From Aplidium turbinatum (lineage: Eukaryota > Chordata > Ascidiacea > Aplousobranchia > Polyclinidae), in assembly GCA_918807975.1 (NCBI GenBank), contig OU964932.1, positions 14,229,501 to 14,293,500 of the forward strand: 64,000 nucleotides of DNA, written 5' to 3'. Below the pieces are notes generated by a model. That model was not told where the DNA came from. It saw nothing but the letters and a program-made list of their open reading frames with translations, and made no database searches. Of this stretch, positions 26,501 through 36,400 are shown one piece after another (position 1 is the first letter of the stretch; the number at the start of each line of letters is the position of its first letter). Both the position numbers and the translations under genes were made by a program.

Positions 26501-26926
26501 AAGGTTTTTTGAAAAGTCGGCGCCTATGCATACAGTACACTGTGTTTGCATACGTAACACAACAAACTACTGAAAGCAGCAAAGACATGTAGTCATCGAG
26601 TCAGCTACTTGTATTATTTTGGTAGCCTGTTAAACCTCTTCCAAGATACAACCACATGTTCTGGAGCAGTGTGGAACCAACATTCTATTACGCAGATGTT
26701 TTCAACAGACAAACACTGACAAACAGTGCTACAGAAAAACTGTACAAAAACATTAACTAACCTTCAGCCATTCGCTAAGGTCTTCTCGCATGGCATACAG
26801 ATATTCTTGGTTTGTACTGTATGGTCTTACACTCTGATTTGCAGCATGGCTAATAACTCGTTTACCACCATGATTTGTGGTACTCAGTGAGGTTAACAGA
26901 CTATTTGCATTTTGAATTGTAGACAT
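11562..26926 (-). CDS. GAS2L: GAS2-like actin-microtubule linker (CH + GAR domains)
   Basis: Fourteen coding exons, all GT-AG and phase-continuous: 26762-26926 (ATG at 26926), 23442-23621, 22704-22865, 22350-22520, 19729-19836, 19397-19518, 18969-19117, 18612-18729, 16892-17014, 16246-16309, 15759-15802, 14969-15122, 13387-13532 and 11562-12261 (TGA), giving about 801 residues. Residues about 40-170 form a calponin-homology domain ([31 protein letters not shown]), the actin-binding part. Residues about 218-295 form the GAS2/GAR microtubule-binding domain ([38 protein letters not shown]). The rest is a Ser/Arg/Pro-rich disordered tail, as in GAS2L1-3. The last exon has TRIP at 12228-12239, a [S/T]xIP word of the kind that binds EB1 at microtubule plus ends. 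Introns carry many palindromic MITEs and a hAT in intron 1. The 44-bp exon 15759-15802 is the least certain, chosen because it alone keeps the frame. Which vertebrate paralog is closest cannot be told here. Confidence 0.93.
14588..14654. repeat. Palindromic MITE copy
   Basis: TTTACATTGATTCAACGTC, centre CTGCAG, then the complementary arm, ending TTTGCTCTCTGGG. The left outer arm is worn. It lies in a GAS2-like intron. Confidence 0.85.
17278..17326. repeat. Palindromic MITE, partial copy
   Basis: ATTCAACGTCTGCAGACGTT with the terminal word GCTGGCTGGG, but most of the right arm is missing. GAS2-like intron. Confidence 0.7.
17374..17412. repeat. Palindromic MITE, partial copy
   Basis: TTTTACATTGATTCAACG followed by TATACAGACGTTGAA. 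Only the inner part remains. GAS2-like intron, about 50 bp from the previous partial copy. Confidence 0.7.
17715..17806. repeat. Palindromic MITE copy
   Basis: Core CATTCAACGTCTGCAGACGT and right end GATTTGCTGTCTGG. The left arm carries a short extra insertion, making the copy a little long. GAS2-like intron. Confidence 0.85.
19264..19347. repeat. Palindromic MITE copy, full length
   Basis: Starts CAGACAGCAAAATCCCCCAT, centre GTCTGCAGGC, and ends GGATTTTGCTCTGGG. It defines the terminal words well. It sits between the GAS2-like exons ending at 19397 and starting at 19117. Confidence 0.9.
20880..20955. repeat. Palindromic MITE, diverged copy
   Basis: CATTTTACATTGGTTGAACG with right arm TTTAAATCAATGTAAAAAGG. 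The centre is altered. GAS2-like intron. Confidence 0.75.
21552..21707. repeat. Direct repeat, copy 1
   Basis: About 156 bp starting TTGCTTCGTCCAACTGTAAT and ending AAAAAGTTTTCAAA, nearly identical to 22169-22325. Both copies are in the GAS2-like intron after exon 4. I do not recognise the family. Confidence 0.85.
22169..22325. repeat. Direct repeat, copy 2
   Basis: Partner of 21552-21707 with only a few differences. It stops about 25 bp short of the end of GAS2-like exon 4 (22350). The 460 bp between the copies have no clear feature, so this could be a local duplication or the ends of an unrecognised element. Confidence 0.85.
24572..26528. mobile_element. hAT-type DNA transposon, probably non-autonomous (1,957 bp)
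   Basis: Ends are inverted: CATACGCGCCGACTT on the left and AAGTCGGCGCCTATG on the right. The host 8-mer catacagt is duplicated at 24564-24571 and 26529-26536, the size made by hAT transposases. GC-rich G/C runs follow both ends, while the interior is AT-rich and shows no transposase I can recognise. It lies in intron 1 of the GAS2-like gene, about 230 bp from exon 1. Confidence 0.85.
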
Positions 26927-29900
26927 GGTCTTTTCAAATGATGTATATATTTCCCACAAAAGCTTTGCACAACTTTAAGGAAAACATAGCAAAGCACGTC
27001 AAACTTTCAAATATAAATTTGAGTAAGCTAGCAAATCAAATATATATACTGTAAAATAACATAAAAAATTAAAAGATGTAGCAAATATAGAAATAATAAA
27101 TATAATACAGTATTGACAAAAAAAAATCAGGAAATTATATTGCCACATGTTTTGAAGAAGATGCAATAAGTTTGCTTGCCTTCATGTCAACTTAACCTCA
27201 GTCTAAATGTGATAACAAATATTTTAATGCATGACAAATAGCTATCACGCTTTCAACATTAACCAAATTCAGTTCTGTACCCACTAGCAGAGGTCGATTC
27301 TTTCCTTATAGTAATTATCTTCAATACCTTGCTCAATGCTCATAAAAAGATCACTAGACTAGTAGACTACACCTTGGATAGTGTTGGAATCTAGTAGCAG
27401 TTGATGTTAGCATCAAAGACAATAGCAGTTGTTTTAACATAAGCATGTGAGGCATAAAGTATTACATTGGGAGTTGTGGATTGTTAACTGTTAGGGATAA
27501 AACTTATATGAGTAGTTGAGCACATAGCAGTCATGATAAAGTTTAGGCACATTTTAGTGATATTGATTATACAAATATCTTGAAAAAATAGGTTAGATGG
27601 TTTCTGAATGTAATTTCTTAGTTTATTGCTTTTCTATAGCTTTTAATGAGCAACACTTCAACAAAAGATGTAAACAAAACACAAGCTATACTGCCAATGC
27701 AGCCTTATACTGTAGTGATTGAAACCATCTGAAATAATGTTCAAGCCACAAAAGACACTTTATTCATTTCAAAAATACACAGTTTCTCATTCTATCAACT
27801 TTTAAGTGCTGTTAGCGACCAATATCAGTAGCAACCTGTAAAATATGCTGATTGTAGTTCAATGCATTTTTTTGTTATAAAAACATCTATTTTGAAAATG
27901 AAATTGAGGACTTTTATAAAAACTTAATTGGCACTTCATGATAACAGTGTTTAAAAACATGGCAAATATGTACATGCAAAAGCTAAAATAACCAACTTAT
28001 TGAATACCTTGCAGTTCGACCTTTAGCAAACCTGTCAATTAGTCAAAAAAACTTTGTCATATACCGTAGAAAATAATTCACAATTCAGGTCTTAAGTTAA
28101 CCAAAAAAATAGAGCTTTACTTTTATTATTCTGAAAATATCACTTAGCTAGGCTACTCTAATTATTATTGAGAAAAACTTGTGAAAACCTACTTTGTCTT
28201 CAATTGCCTTGAACATGCAATGTCACAATAGTGCCAAGGTTCAATCATTGGTTTGAGTTTGATAGCAACTGAGCATATTTCACAAACTCTATTTGTTCAG
28301 CATAAAAAATTACCCAAACATTTCGTAGATAGTAGCATAACGTTCACACTCATCGTTTTCCTTCACCAAGCCATAGCAAAATATATTTTTAAAATTTAAC
28401 TCGCAGCACGACCAGCCAAGTTTTACAATCACCAGCCATCACAGAATAGCGTCTCACCGTTGGATACGCAAGGCAACAACATGGGTTCAGTGGCGTCACG
28501 CTTCATCGCGTTCTTTCTTTTTTGCTCTTATAAAATCCTTGCAGTCAATCAACTTGTTATGTTTCAATAGCGCCACATATAAACAACAAGTACAGTAAAT
28601 GAAAAGTAAAAACAATACATCGTAAGTTGTTCGTTAAATTCTCATCATCTGTTGGTTAGATTATAGCGCAATCAGGATGGTAGCCTATGCATAATCAATC
28701 AATCATTTTATTTTTCGTCATTAACGCGTCCGGGAGGAAAAAGATACTAACTACAAAAATCGATATAAACTTACCAGCACGTTAACGAACGGGAAAAGGT
28801 GGCAAAACCTTGAAAGGTTTAAAACGTGCCTGAATGAAAAATTATGTAGTACGGTAGGCTATCAGTAGTTAGCACGGCCACAAAACCCAATAAAACAAAT
28901 AGCAAAAAATAAAACAAAAACAGAGAGCACACATGTAGTAATGAATGACAGCCTAATGAAAAGTGTTGTGGATTGAATTTGCCAGTTCCAATATTGATGT
29001 GGATGAGCAGTCATAATAATAATAATAGGATGGAGAAAGAAAACCGGACATAAAAGAAACCCATCCTCAGGCAAAAGTGACCCAAAAGTTTCAATGTGAC
29101 CCAGGAGAGCAGGTGTTGAGCTCTTTCTATGGTTAGACTGCACAGTGCACATCACACAGTAGCCTAAGACGATTGAGTTTATTGTTTCTTGTCCTGGTGG
29201 GTAATGGAATGGATGAGCTGGTAGATGATGATGTCCTGATGGTGTTGATGAAGCTCTCATTCCCTTTTGATGAAGTTCTCATAATTGACTTCTCTAAGTA
29301 AAACTGGGGACTTTAACATATTGGATTCCGTGTCAAAGACATGAAAATGCGCATACATAGGCCTACTATAACTTTTTTTCAGCCTACATGCATTAATTTG
29401 AAATTTTTGTGGTTACTCCATACCTCGGTGTATTTTATACGACCAAAAGAATGCCAAACTCAAAAGGAAAGGCTATTTCCATATTGAGAAAGCCTCAGGC
29501 TCCCATCTCAATCGGAATTGTAGCACGCAGTTAGGGTCACAAAGACTGGCCGGTTGCAGTTTTTGGTCGTTGCCAAAATAGCGATTATTTCCTTCAATAA
29601 GTTGCACCGAAAAAGCAGACCACCTAGTATACGGTAATTGTTGCTGAAGTAGGCTAACCTGTTCAACCACAGACCTTGAAAAGTTTGGGATAAATATGGT
29701 TAATATAAAAAAGCAACTTAGCAATTTTTTCCAAAATTAGTTCACTTTTCCCAACATATAAGCCCGGATATAAGCACAAAGGCAAATGTAGTCCATTGCT
29801 CTCACTCAATGCGAGGTCTCTTAGTCATCCGAAACTAGTCCTAATTGCAGTTTAATCTTGCTGTTTATTTATCGAGCCATATTCTAATCAATTTCTATTT

Positions 29901-30570
29901 TTTCTGGACGGGTTCCCTTTCGCTCAACAAGAACAAACTCTCGGCAAACAAGACTTCAGAAGAACGATACACAACACATCAGCGTCAATCATTATTTTGA
30001 GTCTTTAAACGAAATGGTACTACAACATAAAACTAAACGAATGTCGATGCAAATAGATCAAAAGAGCTTCATTTTACTAATATATAATATCTTTTCGCTT
30101 GAGCAAACGGATTCCTTGCAGGGTGACATAAAAAGCATCTGAACTGAAATGCGGAAGAACAATGAATAGCAATGCTGCTTGTGCTTACTCCATTGTCTTT
30201 TTGCTACATTAATGTGCATACTGTAGATAAGACCTTACATTTTCATTCATTTTACTATCTAAGTTAGGGTATATTGTATACTGAAAAGTAAAATCGAAAA
30301 AATGCTGAAATTTACAAAACACCACATATACAGAAACACTCTATAGGCCTACAGAAAAGATCTTTTTGCTATGGCGTCCTCCAATTTCAATAGTAAGTTA
30401 AAAGGACGCTGCAGCTGATAATTTTTATCAACTATTATTCAGCTGCTACAATCAAATTCAACTTAAACGCCCGCATCAATATTAAAAAGCAATAAACCAT
30501 AATTAAGCCTCACAGCCAATAGGGATCCTACGGTAAAATCATTTTCAAGATACTGTAATAACATTTACAG
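26927..30570. other. Upstream region of the GAS2-like gene, no confident gene
   Basis: Very AT-rich to about 28300. A more mixed stretch at 28400-28850 may hold the GAS2-like promoter or a 5' non-coding exon, but no clear element was seen. Minus-strand frames at 28862-29260 and 29473-29724 are open for 132 and 83 codons without recognisable domains. They may be repeat-derived. Confidence 0.5.
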
Positions 30571-30759
30571 CAGCAGTTCTCGATCTGAGACCTACGGCCC
30601 ATAAAGAGTCGGTAAAGGCACTGTCTTTGGAAAAAAAAGTTTTAAAAATTGTCACTGTAGAAGTCTAAATCACCTTTAAAAGTTGAGTGGACCCCAAGTT
30701 TGATAATTCTTTAAATTCTTGAAAGGAATCCATGCCTAGATAAATATTGAGAACCATTG
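30571..30759. mobile_element. Possible small hAT MITE
   Basis: Left end CAGCAGTTCTCGATC and right end TTGAGAACCATTG resemble the widespread hAT terminal word CAGTGGTTCTCAA. No clear 8-bp duplication was found, so this is weak. Confidence 0.4.
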
Positions 30760-31348
30760 ACTTGAAATGAACAAAAAAAAAAGTTTGTAATGTATGTGAA
30801 ATTGCGTTTCTGAAAAGTTACTCACTAGTAGGCTATGCAAATAATAAAAATATTGCCTTTGATGTTTCATTATCGACGTGCAATTGCGAAAAAGCACACT
30901 ATAAAATAACCTTCACTGAATGAAAAATACTCGCATCATGAAAGCGTACTAAAAAATAAATCACAGTAACAAACGAACATCATCAAAAGGAATAAGGAAA
31001 GACTGTACAAACTGTACAAGTGTACAACTACAGTAGTACTTCATCTAATAATGAAAACAACGCGATTGAGTTGGTCTATGGCCGGTATGTGCTGCATAAA
31101 TATAATACCAGTTAAACAATGTCTAACAATGATATAAAGCAACACAGGTCAGTTTCCACGCCAGCAGATAAACAGCCGCAAAACGAGGAAGAGTCAGCAA
31201 GACAATGCTGCAATTTCCAGATTAAATTGAAAGACCATTTACATTCGAAATTTCATCAACTTGCACTTTTAATTTCGTGGACAAACCAAAATCTTCTGTA
31301 ATGCAAAATATACTTGCAATTGTTTGTTGTTGTTTTTTTAATACAAAC

Positions 31349-32692
31349 GTCCGTCAACTTCAAGAAAAACACCTTGCCGTAAACAAGACTCTCTATATGG
31401 CCTTTGTAGACCTAGAAAAAGCCTTTGATCGAGTGCCAAGGAAGGTGATCTGGTGGGCCATGCGAAAGCTGAGTGTTGAGGAATGGCTAGTACGGATAGT
31501 ACAATCAATGTACCTGAATGCTAGGAGCTGTGTGCGTGTTGGGGATGGGCACAGTAACACTTTCAAAGTAGGCGTAGGTGTGCATCAGGGTTCTGTATTG
31601 AGCCCACTGCTCTTCATCATTGTCCTGGAGGCCCTGTCACTCGCACTGCGCACAGGCTGCCCTTGGGAGCTGTTGTATGCGGATGACCTTGCCATTATCG
31701 ACACCTCATTGGAGTCACTAGTTGACAGAATCGCCGCCTGGAAGAAGGGAATGGAAGCAAAGGGCCTAAGAGTGAACATGGGTAAGACCAAAATAATGAT
31801 CTCTGGCATCAACCAGAACTCCCTAAGAAGATCAGGAAAGCACCCTTGCCCGGTATGCCTAAGTGGAACCGGTAGCAACTCTATCTTCTGCACCAATTGC
31901 TCCCACTGGGTCCACAAAAAGTGTAGTGGAATTAAAGGGTCACTCAGACCGGACCCACACTACTCATGCCCACGCTGTCAGGGCACAGCAAGACCAATAG
32001 ATGGCAGGCCGGTAAGCGAGGTTGAGATTGAAGGTGGCACACTTGACGTGGTAGCTGACTTTTGCTACCTTGGTGATACCATGTCTTCTGGAGGGGGGTG
32101 TGAGCATGCGGCTATAACTCGGTGCAAGTCAGCCTGGAAAAAGTTTAGAGAATTTCTCCCTATCCTCACAAGCAAGCAACTTCCTGCTGCAACCAGAGGA
32201 CAAGTTTACTCCAGTTGTGTGAGGAGTGTCATGCTCTATGGCTCTGAAACGTGGGCTACTTTAGCAAGCACCGTCAAGCGCCTACAACGTAATGACAGAG
32301 CGATGGTAAGATGGACCTGCCTGGTCGGGCCTGAGGACAACATCCGGTTTGAGACTCTGCTATCAAAGCTCAAATTAAAAGACATCAGTGAAGTTCTCCA
32401 ATTAGGCAGACTGAGATGGCTTGGTCACGTTGAGCGCAGCTCAAGCTGGATCTCACAGGTCAGATGTGTCAACATCGCAGCACAGCGGGGTCAAGGTAGA
32501 CCAAAACTTTCTTGGGAAGAACTTGTAAAACGTGACCTTGTAGCCCTGAACATGGACTCTGCCAACCCAATAAATCGCGAAGTGTGGAGGGGAAGACTTC
32601 GTTCTCGACAGACAGACAGGCCACACCCTCGACATGAGGATTAATTCATGGCCTGTATAATCTAAATTGGTTGATGATGATGATGATGAAAC
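31349..32692 (+). mobile_element. 5'-truncated non-LTR retrotransposon (RTE-like LINE)
   Basis: An uninterrupted frame to TAA at 32642-32644 encodes the reverse transcriptase from just before motif A (AFVDLEKAFDRVP) through GVHQGSVLSPLLF and the catalytic LLYADDLAI. A cysteine/histidine cluster follows (CPVC, FCTNCSHWVHKKC, CPRC), then the C-terminal region GSETWA and RWLGHVERSS. The endonuclease half is absent, so the copy is 5' truncated as LINE insertions often are. A (GAT)n tail at about 32670-32690 closes the element, a simple-repeat end common in RTE-clade elements. The open frame over about 430 codons implies a recent insertion. Clade assignment is from memory. Confidence 0.85.
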
Positions 32693-33411
32693 GCACAACA
32701 AATAAAAATTACTTTCTTGTAACTTGTGATGAAGCTCAGAAATAACGTGCAATTAAAACCATTATGTTTTTAGCATGATGAAGGGCCTCGAAGACCACGA
32801 TTTATCAAATCCTCATGGAGCTTCGTATGTGTGGTTGAAATAAATACAATGCTCGTTGCGACCAGAGCAGACAAAATTTCAATTCACAGTAAATACACGA
32901 AAAAAATATAGATATTCGAGGACTTATATGACAAAATCTCGGCGAACAAGCATGGCGACATGAAAACATACACTCCGGAGAAAAGAATAGAAAAGGAAAC
33001 CAACGAAAAAGTGCTACATTCGCTTGGGATGGATATTGGATAGCAAGTAAAGGGAATCAGAAAATAAAGCTGCAAAAGTAGAACCAACTTTCTGTTTACG
33101 TGATGCGGCTTCAGCATGATGTTTGTATTGAATACAAGATGCTGGTTTAATTCTTTGAATTATCTTGCGCAGATTTTAAATAAAAATACCACATTTCAAT
33201 TAAAACACCTGTAGAATGCAAACATACGAAATAATTTTGCTGAAACAACAAAACGAGACAATATTGAGAGGACTGTATGTATATAATATTAACAAACTTA
33301 AAAACATGTTGCAGGAAAACCTAAATGAGCTTTGGAATTAAAATTAAACATACACACAACCGAAAGCAGCCAAAAGAATTAAGAGTTCGGCAAGAACATG
33401 ATACGGGTTGT
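32693..33411. other. Intergenic, 3' flank of the TBC1D10-like gene
   Basis: AT-rich sequence with no exon or repeat that I recognise. It should include the TBC1D10-like 3' UTR. Confidence 0.5.
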
Positions 33412-36400
33412 CTACAACTTAACCCCTTTTTGGGCACTGCTTTCAGGAGAAAAGTCGCCTGAGGACGACGCTAAAGATACCTTTGGTTTTTGTGCACCCA
33501 ATACGGCTTCGCCAAGGTCGCAATAGAAAGTGTTATTAGAAGCAGAAAACTGATCATTGTCTTGTTTGTAGTCAGCACGTTGCACAGATTGTAGCGGCTG
33601 GTCAAGCTTCTGTTTGTGGCCATTTTTAGCTGGTGTCGTTTTCTTCAACTTTTTCTCGTTCTTTCTGACGCGTTCTTGCTCAATGGCCTGTTCCATCATT
33701 TGGGGAGTGTTGACACTGACAGTGTTCAGTTTCTGCGAACGATTTGCAGATTTTATTTGAAAAGGGCAACGGGTATTTTGACTGTTAGAATTCAAGTTTA
33801 TTAAAATTTAAACTCAACAATCATCGGTGTCACCAGCTATGGCAACACTAACAACTAATGTTAAAATATGAGTGTATGTAGGGGGGATATACTATAAAGC
33901 CACAAGAATGCATGTCCTAAAACGTAATTATTGATCACCGCCTTGAAATGAACATGATATTTGATTTATCAAAGCTCTTTGGTGTCCAGCAAGATATTCC
34001 AGTTTTGACAATACCAAAAAAAAGAAAACGTCGCTCTCAGAGAATTAAAGCAACAGCCTAGTACAGTAGGGTGGGCTGAAAAACACTTGTTTTTAATTTC
34101 AAATAAGGGGTCTCCAAAAGCTGGTAAATGGACCTAAAGCTCATTTCCCAAACTTTTGGAGAGTGGCTCTCTAACGGCAGTGCCACCCGGCCCAAAAGGT
34201 CAAATTGCCATATCTCGAAAACTATTTTAAGCTGAAAGGGTCAAATAAAGCTCAAAAGCAGAAACACAAAGTTTCTATCTGGCACACCTATAAGTAGTAC
34301 AGCCACAGCGAAGTTCAAAGCAATATTCTAAAAATATATTATACTTTCTTTCCTGTGGAACCCATACTGCTGTTCGACATGCTAAGATAGGCAATATCAC
34401 TACCTTTTTACATTTCAGAGCAGCAGACGATTCATTGTCTTTATCCCGCTTGTGAGTATGTGTAGGAGTGTATCGATAAACACGCTTCACCTGCTTGGTC
34501 TGGGAGTTTTGCTTCTTACGAAGCTTGTATTGATGTTTGTGTTCCCTTTCCAATTCGTCTTCGTCAATTTTCAACTCTATTATCTGGAGAAAAAAATAAA
34601 CATCGATTTTTTTCAACCTACTTTACTTCTCTGTTCATTTTACTTCAAAGAAGCCAGGTCTTTATCTCGAAACGTCAACCAGTTGTCTGCAGCCACTCCT
34701 TCGTTTCTCTCTGTCGTTGGCATCTTCGATTTTCAAAGTTTGTTTTGTCAGGTTATCCCTCACAGTGTCTTCCCATGTTTTCTTTGGTCGTTTTTTTTTT
34801 CATTTTTTCCACCACTACCTCATTTCAAACTCGGAGTGTAATATTAAAGTACCGTATTCGGTTAAAATATATTTGATTTTCTGTAGGTAATAGGTATACA
34901 AAATCAGTTAATATTTGTTGGAGCCATCTTCCAAAATGTCAAGTGGTCACAAATTGATGACTTCCTTCTGACGGCAGCTTTTTTTGCAGCCACACCCTTT
35001 CAATCTATTGCGCACCAGGAACACAGAAGTGTAAGCCTTCGCCCGGCTTTGTCGAGTTTTCAACCAATGATACTGCAGTACACGTTGCGTGAATGCAATA
35101 CACGAGCAAAGAACGCGATAGTAAGTCGTGATAAAAATTAAAAAAACATACAAGAAACCAACTGCCAATAGACTAACCTGTCTGATTAGGAATTCGGGCC
35201 GCATAATTTTCATGTCAAATTTTTTCAAATATTCCAAAGTTTCATAGAGCCCTTGCAACTTTTTTACGATTTCAGATTTTCCCAAGCTTATTTTCAACAG
35301 GACAAGACCGCAACCAAAGATCACTTTCACACCTGTTTGCAATAATATAGCTTTGAAAAGTAGTGATTTTATTAACATGAACACAATGATTTAGGGCATT
35401 AAAACACAACGTTTTGAAGCAACTTTCAACCCAAGGCATCCAACCACTCGATGAAACTAGTTACGGATACATAATAACCTTCAATCGTTTTTGGCCGTTG
35501 CTACTTTAAAAAGCGATTTTTCAGTAAAAACTTTCAGACTTGTTAAAGACTGAAATTATACGCCCAGGAAACAAAAACAAATGCGCTTCACAAGCAGACA
35601 GAAACAAGCACTGACTAGCGGCTAGGTAAAATAATGCGCCTGACACAACGTAAATAAACCAAGAGCTGACAAGTGAGTAGGACACATTTTGTTAGGCACC
35701 GTATATAACCAAAGCATGACTCAGCAACTACAAGTCTACAACTTTGCCTGCCCCGTACCTTCACAAAAGAATATGTCCCATAAGCGTAACATGGAAGGCC
35801 ATGGTAATGTACGTGAAAAAATACACATAAACCACTCTGTGCAGTAAAGCATAGGAGAGGCATGATGCTTTTCAAGATGCTTGTACGCGACGGGAGAGAC
35901 CCGTCTAAGCAACCCTTGCATAACACTTCCATCTACCTGGACTGCTTCCTGAAAAGATCATAAAATTTTCACTGACGCTACAGTGTCTCGTACCACAAAA
36001 TAAGTTTCAATCAATTACAGTTTAAAAAAGTGAAGAGAGAGAAATAATACGTTTACATTTTACATTACATATTATGTTTTTAGTACTTACAAATAACACG
36101 TTTACGTTCGATAACATTTTAGATGCTATAAAATCTGTAGTAATGCGTATTCACTGAGCAGAACTTACCAAGCCGGGACTGTAGTAGCCGGGAATGTAAT
36201 ATTCAAACGTAGCGATCATGCACCAAAATGCTTCCTGAAAACATAAACATGTGATCTGTTAGTAGTTACAATGTAGCATAAGCTTTGTGCAGATTCTATG
36301 ACAAGAAACATTGCAATCACATATATATATGTCAATATTACTTGGTCGCATGATAGACGATTCCGCACGAAAAGGACAAAATTAGCTTCACCAAAAGTAT

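Noticed and set aside
34055-34260. TAGGGTGGGCTGAAAAACAC, similar to the foldback element's end
   Set aside because: No matching right end or 8-bp duplication was found in TBC1D10 intron 8; the similarity covers only about 9 bases.
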